9,619 nt of DNA. Source: Gracilibacteraceae bacterium. GTDB taxonomy: Bacteria; Bacillota; Desulfitobacteriia; Desulfitobacteriales; Syntrophobotulaceae. The notes beneath the pieces were generated by a model. It saw only the letters and a program-made list of their open reading frames with translations. It was not told where the DNA came from and searched no databases. The translations under genes were made by a program, and so were the position numbers. This document shows, one piece after another, positions 1-5,537 of the stretch. Each line of letters begins with the position of its first letter. Within the stretch, counting starts at the first letter, position 1. The DNA is taken from positions 1 to 9,619 of the forward strand of contig JAISEW010000085.1 of the NCBI GenBank assembly GCA_031263945.1. The letters are read 5' to 3'.

Positions 1-651
1 GTGGAATTTGACCCAGACCCGCTTGTTGGTTGCGCTGATCAGGCTGAAGGTGTGGCTGCCGAAGCCGTGCATGTGGCGGTAGGAAAGGGGAAGGCCCCGA
101 TCGGACATGGTGATGGTCACCTGATGCAGGGCTTCGGGCAGCATGCTCCAGAAGTCCCAGTTGTTCTGCGCGGAGCGCATGTTTGTCTTGGGATCGCGCT
201 TGACGGCGTGGTTCAGGTCGGGAAAACGCAGAGGGTCACGCAGGAAAAAGACCGGCGTGTTGTTGCCCACCAGATCCCAGTTGCCTTCCTCGGTGTAAAA
301 CTTCATGGCAAATCCCCGGATATCCCGCTCGGCGTCCGCCGCGCCGCGCTCTCCGGCCACGGTGGAAAAACGCGCGAATACGTCCGTTTTTTTGCCGATT
401 TCCGAAAACAGCTTCGCTTTGGTATAACCGGTAATGTCGTGGGTGACGGTGAACGTGCCGAAGGCGCCTGAGCCTTTGGCATGCATGCGGCGCTCGGGGA
501 TGACCTCGCGGTCGAAATGCGCCAGTTTCTCAATAAACCAGGGGTTTTGCAGAGTCATGGGGCCGCGGTCTCCGGCAGTCGTCGAGTTGGTGTTATCGGC
601 GACCGGCGCGCCGGCGGCGGTGGTCAGTTTTTTGTTTTGATCCTCGTTCAT
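1..651 (-). CDS. katA: Haem catalase, N-terminal 217 residues (partial at left edge)
   Basis: Monofunctional haem catalase, which converts hydrogen peroxide to water and oxygen in the cytoplasm. Only the first 217 residues of a protein usually about 480-500 long are present; the frame stays open to base 1. The start is hallmark-like (NKKLTTAAGAPVADN) and the frame carries the family signatures: distal haem histidine H57 in RRMHAKGSGAFG, RFSTVAGERGAADAERD at 94-110, the catalytic Asn N130 in NWDLVGNNTPVFF, and YRHMHGFGSHTFS at 191-203. The 73-residue H-to-N spacing matches H75/N148 of human catalase. The ATG at 651 is preceded by AAAGGAGAA about 9 bases upstream. The proximal haem tyrosine would lie outside the window. 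It lies downstream of the TerD-vWA gene with a 226-base gap and a promoter of its own. The family call is secure; the symbol katA is by analogy. No frameshift was found. Confidence 0.96.
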   Translation of the reverse strand, partial: MNEDQNKKLTTAAGAPVADNTNSTTAGDRGPMTLQNPWFIEKLAHFDREVIPERRMHAKGSGAFGTFTVTHDITGYTKAKLFSEIGKKTDVFARFSTVAGERGAADAERDIRGFAMKFYTEEGNWDLVGNNTPVFFLRDPLRFPDLNHAVKRDPKTNMRSAQNNWDFWSMLPEALHQVTITMSDRGLPLSYRHMHGFGSHTFSLISATNKRVWVKFH

Positions 652-786
652 TGAGATAATTCTCCTTTCGTTTTACAGAATACCTCTAAGATACTCAGAA
701 TTGATGCGTCAGCCAGAGATTTTGTTTGTTTTCTTATAAAAAAACGACTCTAATCTTAGTTCTTCGAGCCTTAACTCCGATGCTAT

Positions 787-829
787 TAATAACAATAATA
801 GTAAATTATTATTACTATTACTGTTATTA
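787..829. repeat. AT-rich inverted repeat in the catalase promoter region, candidate operator
   Basis: The left arm TAATAACAATAATAGTAA (787-804) pairs with TTACTATTACTGTTATTA (812-829) at 17 of 18 positions (single mismatch 795/821) around a 7-base spacer, ATTATTA. It starts at the putative -10 region of the catalase promoter and covers the expected transcription start, a typical repressor position. Clean PerR (7-1-7) or Fur (19-bp) boxes do not align well: only about half the PerR consensus positions match at the dyad centre. It has no G+C-rich stem and no T-run, so terminator activity is unlikely. The regulator is unknown. Confidence 0.6.
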
Positions 830-857
830 GATTATCATAAGATTTTATATCTGTCAA
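829..857 (-). promoter_or_regulatory. Candidate promoter for the catalase gene
   Basis: On the minus strand a perfect -35 hexamer TTGACA (857-852) is followed by GATAAT (836-831, five of six matches) at a short 15-base spacing, or by the poorer TAATCT (834-829) at 17 bases. Transcription would start near 820-825, inside the inverted repeat, leaving a leader of roughly 170-175 bases before the catalase ATG at 651. The TTGACA is convincing; the exact -10 is not. Confidence 0.5.
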
Positions 858-877
858 CACTTCTTTTTATAATACGA

Positions 878-2197
878 TCAGCGGATAAGCTTCTTGGCCT
901 CCACTTCGGTATTCCAGTGGCAAACCGCGGTGAGCAGGCGGGTGTACAACTCCGTTTCGCTGATGTCGTCGATATCGCTCAGTTTGAGAAAATTGGCGTT
1001 GGCGCTGAAACGGCCGGGGATCTCGGACACCTGCTCCAATATGCCGTATTCGGCGCCGCTCAGGCCGATGAACTGCCAAAAAACAGGAAATCTGGATGTT
1101 TTTAGTAAAACCTCTTCTATCTGCCACTCGGCGCTCAGATGCCCGTCCGTGATAAAAAGTGTCAGCACCGGTTCGCGCGAACTGGCGTAAATCATCATGA
1201 TATCCCGCATCGCTTCCGCCTCGTTGTTATACTGATAGTTTAACATGCTCATCCAGCGTTCATAACCGCCCGAGACGTCAAAACTGTATGAGCGGACGTT
1301 TTCCATCAGCACCGGATCGAACTGGCGGCTCTTGGCGCCAAAAGCCCAGAAATCCATGCTGACGCTCTCGTGCAGCACGGTGGCCAGCGGAAAAAGCTTA
1401 TCGATCGCCCGCTGGACGCGTCCGTTTTCATAGGCCGCGAACATCGACCCGGAAGCGTCGGCGACCATCACCGTGCGCACCGGGCGGCTCACGGATTCCG
1501 GCAGCACGTTCACGCAGGCGAAAAGAGCGCGGTAAAACGGCGCCAGATACTGACGGTCCCCCGAGGCCTGCCGCGACAGGTTTTGCATCCGCGAGACCAC
1601 ATGCGGCGGCAAGGACATCTGGCTGATCTCCTTTTCGCCGCCGAGCGGCGCCGGCGCGGGCGGGACCGGAATATCCAGCGACAGGACGCCGCCGTAGCTC
1701 TTGGTCAGCGCCTGAAATCCGCCCGTGAATCCCCGCCCCACGGCGGCCAGGCGCCAGGCGCCGTCTTTGCGGTAAACCTCGCAGATCACCAGCGAGCGCT
1801 CGGAAGTGAATTCCGTGCCCTCGTAGGCGTATTTCAACACCTCGCTCCGCTCCTGCATAAAGCGGATGGAACCTTTTTCCAGATGACGCATACTCTCCGG
1901 CCCGTCGCTCGCGACCGTAAAAGCCAGCCGGTCGATGGACGGCGGGAGTTTAGCCAGGTCGATATGAAAACGGAACAGCTGGGCGAAAGTCCCCTGCGTC
2001 ACGCAGATCTCCTCCTGCGGCGAGGCGTTTTGTTTGTCATACACCAGATAGCGGTTGTCCGGGAGCCGCCCGTCCGCGCCCAGGCCGAAACAGGCGTAGC
2101 GAAGACTCAGCGCCGCTTTGTGATAACACTCCACGTCAAATTCCAGGCCGGCGGCGTGTTTGGCCAGAGGTTCCTTTTGTCCCCGGCGCAAATCCAT
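878..2197 (-). CDS. TerD-domain/von Willebrand factor A fusion protein (TerF-like stress protein)
   Basis: A 439-residue cytoplasmic protein with no signal peptide or membrane segment. Residues about 1-175 form a TerD-type domain (start MDLRRGQKEPL, then FDVECYHKAALSL, YLVYDKQNASPQEE and FTSERSLVICEVYRKDGAWRL). A proline-rich linker follows at about 175-190. Residues about 240-425 are a von Willebrand A domain with the metal-site motif D247-A-S249-G-S251 and the strand TLFITDGH ending at D351. The same domain order occurs in TerF of enterobacterial tellurite-resistance operons. The acidic GDGDDE calcium loop of classical TerD is not visible: the sequence passes from ASPQEEI straight to CVTQGTFAQLFRF. 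The gene follows the calcium ATPase by 46 bases on the same strand and is probably co-transcribed with it, suggesting a link to metal homeostasis; this link is inference. No terD, terC or other ter gene lies in the window. The exact role is unknown. Confidence 0.85.
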   Translation of the reverse strand: MDLRRGQKEPLAKHAAGLEFDVECYHKAALSLRYACFGLGADGRLPDNRYLVYDKQNASPQEEICVTQGTFAQLFRFHIDLAKLPPSIDRLAFTVASDGPESMRHLEKGSIRFMQERSEVLKYAYEGTEFTSERSLVICEVYRKDGAWRLAAVGRGFTGGFQALTKSYGGVLSLDIPVPPAPAPLGGEKEISQMSLPPHVVSRMQNLSRQASGDRQYLAPFYRALFACVNVLPESVSRPVRTVMVADASGSMFAAYENGRVQRAIDKLFPLATVLHESVSMDFWAFGAKSRQFDPVLMENVRSYSFDVSGGYERWMSMLNYQYNNEAEAMRDIMMIYASSREPVLTLFITDGHLSAEWQIEEVLLKTSRFPVFWQFIGLSGAEYGILEQVSEIPGRFSANANFLKLSDIDDISETELYTRLLTAVCHWNTEVEAKKLIR

Positions 2198-2203
2198 AAT
2201 CAT

Positions 2204-2209
2204 CCTCCT
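2204..2209 (-). promoter_or_regulatory. Ribosome binding site deciding the start of the TerD-vWA gene
   Basis: A perfect AGGAGG (2209-2204) abuts an ATG at 2203 with no spacing, so that codon cannot be used well. The second in-frame ATG at 2197 sits six bases downstream, near the ideal distance, and gives a TerD-like N-terminus. This is why the gene is started at 2197. Confidence 0.8.
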
Positions 2210-2243
2210 AATTTCGGACGCGCGGTCGCGTTTTATGAGTTCC

Positions 2244-4964
2244 TCACTGCGAACTGGGGCGGAAGATAAGTTTGCGCAACAAGCCGACCGGAATGATCAC
2301 GAGGGCCAGACCGGCCACCACTCCCCATTCTCCCGGCAAGAGCGGCACGGTGCGCATGACGCCGCCGCCGATAAAAGTCAGCGCGACCTGCACGACGGCA
2401 ATCAAGGCCATGATCCCGATGAACGTCGGGTTTTGCGTGATATGGTCAAAAAAGTTCAGGCGCTCCGTCCGGGCGTTGAACCCGTTCAGCATCGCGCTCA
2501 GCACGTAGAAGCAGAAGAATCCGGTCATAAAATACACGCTCATGCCGGCAAAAACCTCCGCCGCCGAGCCGCTCTCCGCCTGACGGAACAGGCCGCGGAA
2601 AAACGGATGCAGCAGGAAAACGCAGCTGGCGGCCATGAGATAAAGGCCGTTGAAGGAGATGGCGGACCACATATTGCCGCTGATGATCGACTCGCTCCGC
2701 TGTTTCGGTTTTTCCTTCATATAACTGGCCAAAGGCGGCTCCCCGCCCAGCGCCAGCGCGGCCAGCGTGTCCATGACGATGTTCACCCAGAGCATCTGGG
2801 TGACGGCCAGCGGCGTGCCGAGACCGATAAACGGCCCTATGAAGGCGATCATGACGGCGCTGACATTGATGGTCAATTGGAAAACGATGAACTTGCGGAT
2901 ATTGTTGTAGATGGTCCGGCCGTACAGGACTGTTTTTACCAATGATTGGAAATTATCGTCCAAAATCGTAATATCCGCCGCTTCCTTGGACACTTCCGTG
3001 CCGGAGCCCATGGCAAAACCCACGTCGGCCCGCTGGAGCGCCGGCGCGTCGTTGACGCCGTCGCCCGTCATGCCGACCACCAGATCCAATTCCTGGGAAA
3101 CGCGGACGAGGCGGCTCTTGTCCGTCGGCAGGGCCCGGGCCACGACCCGCAGGCGCGGCAGCAGCTCTTTCAAAGCGTCGTCCGTCAGGGCTTTCATTTC
3201 CTCGCTGGTGAGCACCAGATCCGTATCCCCCGTCACCAGTTTCGCGTCGCGGGCGATGGCCAGCGCCGTTTCTTTTTTATCGCCTGTGACCATGACCACC
3301 TGGATGCCGGCCCGCCGCGCCTCTTCGATCGCCGCCGCCGCTTCCGGGCGCAATTCGTCCCGGATGCCGACCAGCCCGACAAAAGACATATCCGCCAGAA
3401 AATCTTCCTCGATTTTCCGCTGTGACACGGCAAAAGCCAGCACGCGCATCGCCTTGGCCGAAAGCTCCGTCATGCGGTTTTCCAGCGTCTCGCGGATCTG
3501 GGCCGTCATCTCGCGCAGCTCGCCCGACTCGTCGTAATAGCGGGAGCAGACGTCCAGCAGTTTTTCCGGCGCTCCCTTGACCAAAGTCACATCCCGCCCA
3601 CTTTTCACCTCGCAGGCGGAATATTTGTTCTGGCTGGTGAACATGAGGTTCTCCCCCTGCTCCAGCTCCAAAGTCTCGTAACGGCTCCAACCCTCCGCGC
3701 CGGCGAACTCATGCAGGGCCCGCTCCGTCGCGTTGCCGCCCGTGACCTGGAGCTGGCCGCCGTTTACCATGCACACGGCGTTGCTGTTGGCGCTCAGGCT
3801 GATCAGCGCCGTCTCCCGCAGACCCGCCGGCACGGCGCCCAGATCGACATATTCCTTGTCCGCCGCGGTGTAAAACCCGCTCACCTGGAGCAGACCTCGC
3901 GTGATAGTCCCTGTTTTATCAGAAAAAAGGATGTTGAGGCTGCCCGCCGTCTCGGCGCCGTCGATCTTGCGGATCAGGATATTGTCTTTCAGCAGTTTTT
4001 TCATGTTCAGGCCGGAGACAAGGGCGATCATCATCGGCAACCCCTCGGGCACGGCGACGACGATGATGACGATGGCCAAGGTGACGGAAGCGACTATATC
4101 CCTGATGATCTGGGGGGCGTTGGCCGCCGAGAGGTAAGTGACCGCGCCGTCGGCCAGATCAGGCGAGATGAAAATGCTGTTGATCATAAAAGCCACGGCG
4201 ATCAGGACGCCGCCGATATAGCCAAACCGGGAGATGCCGTCCGCCACCTTGCTCAGTTTCACCTTGAGCGGCGATTCCCGTTCCTCGTCTTCCGCCAGCT
4301 CCTGCGCCAGACGGCCGAACTGCGATTTGTCGCCGACCGCCCGGACGACCATGACCGCCTCGCCGGAAGTCACGACCGCTCCGCGGAAAACGCTGTGCGC
4401 GTCCAGGAAATCCACATTTTCCGGGTCAAACTCCCAAGCGGCGTCCGCCTCTTTTTTGGTGGCGTCCTCGCTTTCCCCGTTCAGGCTGGCCTGGTTCACC
4501 TTGATCTCGCCGTCGGCGATCACGCCGTCCGCCGGCATTTTATCCCCGGCTTGCAGCAGGATATAGTCCCCGGTCACGATATCGTCGATGAAAATATCGC
4601 AGATTTGACTCCGCCCGTCCCGCAAGCGGAAGACCTTGCAGACTATTTTGGAATATTCTTCCTGTAATTTTTGGAAAAGCTTATTATTGGAATATTCGCT
4701 ATAAGTGGCGACTGTGGTCGCTAAAACGACGGCGATAGCGATGCCGATCGCTTCCAGCCAGTCGCCCCAGCCGAGAAAAGCGAGGACGAGGGTGATGATG
4801 AGCGCCACCGTCAAAATACGGATGAGCGCGTCGCCGCGAAAGGTGTCCCAGAGTTCCGCCAGAAACGAGCTTTGTTCCGGGGGGGTAAGCCGGTTGTCGC
4901 CGTGAAGGCGCCGGCTTTCCGCGGCTTCATCCTCAGTCAGGGGCTTGATTTGGTGTTTGATCAT
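2244..4964 (-). CDS. Calcium-transporting P-type ATPase, PMCA type (P2B)
   Basis: A 906-residue membrane pump expected to export Ca2+ from the cytoplasm using ATP. It has an N-terminal cation-ATPase domain (about 8-70), M1-M2 at about 48-88, and an actuator domain with LNGES at 161-165. M3-M4 carries the calcium ligand region VAVPEGLP (E307). The phosphorylation motif is DKTGT with D349; the nucleotide-binding domain has KGAPE at 463-467; the hinge motifs are MVTGD at 558-562 and TGDGVNDAP at 633-641. M5 has QLTIN (N700), and M6 has WVNIVMDTLAALALGGEPP (N728, D732), the E/N/D ligand set of P2B pumps. Length is normal and the protein is complete. There is no obvious C-terminal calmodulin-type extension. 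The start ATG at 4964 has AAGGAG about 12 bases upstream, slightly far. The usual TGES is NGES here. First gene of a likely two-gene operon with the TerD-vWA gene. Ion specificity for Ca2+ rather than Mn2+ is inferred from the motifs. Confidence 0.95.
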   Translation of the reverse strand: MIKHQIKPLTEDEAAESRRLHGDNRLTPPEQSSFLAELWDTFRGDALIRILTVALIITLVLAFLGWGDWLEAIGIAIAVVLATTVATYSEYSNNKLFQKLQEEYSKIVCKVFRLRDGRSQICDIFIDDIVTGDYILLQAGDKMPADGVIADGEIKVNQASLNGESEDATKKEADAAWEFDPENVDFLDAHSVFRGAVVTSGEAVMVVRAVGDKSQFGRLAQELAEDEERESPLKVKLSKVADGISRFGYIGGVLIAVAFMINSIFISPDLADGAVTYLSAANAPQIIRDIVASVTLAIVIIVVAVPEGLPMMIALVSGLNMKKLLKDNILIRKIDGAETAGSLNILFSDKTGTITRGLLQVSGFYTAADKEYVDLGAVPAGLRETALISLSANSNAVCMVNGGQLQVTGGNATERALHEFAGAEGWSRYETLELEQGENLMFTSQNKYSACEVKSGRDVTLVKGAPEKLLDVCSRYYDESGELREMTAQIRETLENRMTELSAKAMRVLAFAVSQRKIEEDFLADMSFVGLVGIRDELRPEAAAAIEEARRAGIQVVMVTGDKKETALAIARDAKLVTGDTDLVLTSEEMKALTDDALKELLPRLRVVARALPTDKSRLVRVSQELDLVVGMTGDGVNDAPALQRADVGFAMGSGTEVSKEAADITILDDNFQSLVKTVLYGRTIYNNIRKFIVFQLTINVSAVMIAFIGPFIGLGTPLAVTQMLWVNIVMDTLAALALGGEPPLASYMKEKPKQRSESIISGNMWSAISFNGLYLMAASCVFLLHPFFRGLFRQAESGSAAEVFAGMSVYFMTGFFCFYVLSAMLNGFNARTERLNFFDHITQNPTFIGIMALIAVVQVALTFIGGGVMRTVPLLPGEWGVVAGLALVIIPVGLLRKLIFRPSSQ

Positions 4965-5031
4965 GAAAAAATCTTTCTCCTTCTTTGGGCACAGTCATTT
5001 GTCGATCCTAAATACGTTAATTTCTGAAAGC

Positions 5032-5060
5032 ATTATAGCATGGGGCGCGGAATTCGTAAA
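5032..5060 (-). promoter_or_regulatory. Promoter of the calcium ATPase / TerD-vWA operon
   Basis: On the minus strand TTTACG (5060-5055, four of six matches) lies 17 bases from a perfect TATAAT (5037-5032), which also has the extended -10 TG one base upstream (TGCTATAAT). Transcription would begin near 5025, about 60 bases before the ATPase ATG. A perfect 24-bp palindrome lies ten bases upstream of the -35. Confidence 0.78.
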
Positions 5061-5070
5061 GCAGGATTTG

Positions 5071-5094
5071 AGGGGTTCAAAATTTTGAACCCCT
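5071..5094. repeat. Perfect 24-bp palindrome
   Basis: The half-site AGGGGTTCAAAA (5071-5082) is followed at once by its exact reverse complement TTTTGAACCCCT (5083-5094) with no spacer. It sits between two divergent promoters: the leftward ATPase promoter (-35 ending at 5060) and the rightward small-peptide promoter (-10 starting at 5155). No T-run follows directly on either strand (a T7 appears only about ten bases later on the plus strand), so a regulator binding site fits better than a terminator. The binding protein is unknown. Confidence 0.75.
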
Positions 5095-5151
5095 ATATCT
5101 TGGATTTTTTTCCGCAATATGTAAAAAAGACTTTTCCTTTGCCCGGTTCTA

Positions 5152-5160
5152 TGTTATACT
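5152..5160 (+). promoter_or_regulatory. Extended -10 promoter for the small hydrophobic peptide
   Basis: TGTTATACT is a good extended -10 element (TG, one base, TATACT). The -35 region (TTTTCC at 5132-5137, 17-base spacing) is weak, which extended -10 promoters tolerate. Transcription would start near 5167, giving a leader of about 50 bases. Confidence 0.65.
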
Positions 5161-5194
5161 TACAGAGCAAAGGGCTGTTCGCTTGGCGGTCTCG

Positions 5195-5214
5195 GCCATC
5201 TCGAAAGGGGTGGT
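5195..5214 (+). promoter_or_regulatory. Hairpin sequestering the Shine-Dalgarno of the small peptide
   Basis: CCATCTC (5196-5202) pairs with GGGGTGG (5207-5213) across a GAAA tetraloop (5203-5206); two of the seven pairs are G-U, and a further G-U pair at 5195/5214 is possible. The 3' arm contains the purine-rich ribosome binding site (AAAGGGG, 5204-5210) of the peptide that starts at 5219. The folded mRNA would therefore be poorly translated, as is common for type I toxin messages. Pairing was worked out by eye; no folding energy was computed. Confidence 0.55.
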
Positions 5215-5218
5215 GAGC

Positions 5219-5296
5219 GTGAAGTTTACACTTACAGAGGTTCTTCTTCTGGGTAACTTCGTCGTGTTGCTGCTTAACCTGATAAGGCACTGGTAG
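5219..5296 (+). CDS. 25-residue hydrophobic peptide, candidate type I toxin
   Basis: A GTG-started reading frame begins MKFTLTE, continues with a nearly unbroken hydrophobic stretch (about residues 8-22, rich in Leu and Val with one Gly-Asn), and ends NLIRHW before TAG. It is long enough for a single membrane-spanning helix with a positively charged end. An upstream in-frame GTG at 5213 is only two bases from the AAAGGGG ribosome binding site; the GTG at 5219 is eight bases away and is preferred. The context supports an expressed gene: extended -10 promoter, sequestered ribosome site, hairpin and terminator, and an opposing promoter able to make antisense RNA. Many Firmicutes carry similar short holin-like or TxpA/BsrG-like membrane toxins. 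This peptide is shorter than those, and its membership in a named family was not verified. Confidence 0.65.
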   Translation: MKFTLTEVLLLGNFVVLLLNLIRHW

Positions 5297-5383
5297 CAAA
5301 GAGAAACCGCCTTAATTGTTAGGTGGTTTCTCTTGTCCGATTTAACGGGCTGAGCCGCCATCGCAAAGCGTTCAGTCCTTTGC
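5297..5383 (-). ncRNA. Predicted antisense RNA (candidate type I antitoxin)
   Basis: A near-consensus leftward promoter (5390-5418) would start RNA near 5383. The transcript would run through the 5363-5383 and 5301-5332 stem-loops and could end after the latter at TTTGC, giving roughly 85-90 bases. It would be fully complementary to the 3' untranslated part of the rightward peptide mRNA if that mRNA reads to the terminator near 5390. This is the overlapping-3'-end layout of TxpA/RatA- and BsrG/SR4-type systems. No leftward open reading frame with a ribosome binding site was seen in this stretch. Both ends are predictions; if termination at the stem-loop fails, the RNA would continue antisense to the peptide frame itself. 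Confidence 0.45.
5301..5332. terminator. Symmetrical stem-loop downstream of the small peptide
   Basis: GAGAAACCGCC (5301-5311) pairs with GGTGGTTTCTC (5322-5332), 11 pairs with one G-U, around a ten-base loop that can itself pair TAA with TTA. It starts five bases after the peptide stop codon. The tail is only TTGT on the plus strand and TTTGC on the minus strand, so termination may be partial in either direction. It could end the peptide mRNA, the opposing RNA, or both. ACCGCC (5306-5311) is also complementary to GGCGGT (5185-5190) in the peptide leader, allowing a 5'-3' interaction. Confidence 0.65.
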
Positions 5384-5390
5384 CTTTTTA
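5363..5390 (+). terminator. Rho-independent terminator, rightward
   Basis: GCAAAG (5363-5368) pairs with CTTTGC (5378-5383) over a nine-base loop, followed by CTTTTTA and more T-rich sequence to 5394. It would end any peptide transcript that passes the 5301-5332 stem-loop, giving an mRNA of about 220 bases. The stem is short (six pairs), so strength is uncertain. Confidence 0.5.
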
Positions 5391-5418
5391 TTTTACCGCC
5401 GTTTTATTCAGTTGTCAA
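5390..5418 (-). promoter_or_regulatory. Strong leftward promoter opposing the small-peptide gene
   Basis: On the minus strand TTGACA (5418-5413, perfect) lies exactly 17 bases from TAAAAT (5395-5390, five of six). It points toward the 3' end of the rightward peptide gene, and no leftward protein gene begins before the ATPase at 4964. An antisense RNA is therefore the likeliest product. Its strength exceeds that of the peptide promoter by consensus match, as expected for an antitoxin RNA. Confidence 0.65.
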
Positions 5419-5424
5419 CAAATT

Positions 5425-5466
5425 TTACTTCGTAAGGTCGAATTTACTCCCGGAGTAAATTCGACC
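5425..5466. repeat. Adjacent inverted repeats between divergent promoters
   Basis: A perfect inverted repeat has 15-bp arms, GGTCGAATTTACTCC (5436-5450) and GGAGTAAATTCGACC (5452-5466), separated by one C. Immediately left is a smaller dyad, TTAC-TTC-GTAA (5425-5435), sharing the TTAC/GTAA core. They lie between the leftward antisense promoter (-35 at 5413-5418) and the rightward acyltransferase promoter (-35 at 5484). No T-run follows on either strand, so an operator is likelier than a terminator. No regulator can be named. Confidence 0.7.
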
Positions 5467-5483
5467 AAGGACCAGGGATATCC

Positions 5484-5512
5484 TTGTGGACAGCCGCAAG
5501 GCGTGTTAAAAT
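5484..5512 (+). promoter_or_regulatory. Candidate promoter of the MBOAT acyltransferase gene
   Basis: TTGTGG (5484-5489, weak -35) is 17 bases from TAAAAT (5507-5512), and TG at 5504-5505 makes an extended -10 (TGTTAAAAT). The start of transcription would be near 5519, leaving a very short leader of about 19 bases that contains the ribosome site AAGGAGG (5524-5530). Confidence 0.6.
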
Positions 5513-5537
5513 TGAATGCGGACAAGGAGGCGCGCCT

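Noticed and set aside
738..770. Possible terminator or attenuator in the catalase leader (minus-strand GGCTC/GAGTC stem followed by seven T).
   Set aside because: The stem is only five pairs with one G-U and a 15-base loop, too weak to claim without a folding calculation.
2216..2235. Small ACGCG/CGCGT hairpin between the ATPase and TerD-vWA genes.
   Set aside because: Five-pair stem with no T-run on the transcribed strand; unlikely to terminate.
1370..2269. Long rightward reading frame of about 300 codons opposite the TerD-vWA gene.
   Set aside because: It has low-complexity Arg/His/Gly-rich composition, no ribosome site, and lies antisense to a gene with clear domain motifs.
3711..4667. 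Rightward reading frame of about 318 codons opposite the calcium ATPase.
   Set aside because: It is a mirror of a G+C-rich gene on the other strand; its Asp/His/Arg-rich sequence has no recognisable domain.
5093..5299. Leftward 68-codon frame across the small-peptide gene.
   Set aside because: There is no ribosome site and no family resemblance; the opposite strand has a better-supported promoter, ribosome site and peptide.
5484..5537. Upstream ATG (5484) as the start of the acyltransferase.
   Set aside because: It lies in the -35 element and upstream of the predicted transcription start, whereas GTG 5538 has a perfect ribosome site and a family-typical N-terminus.
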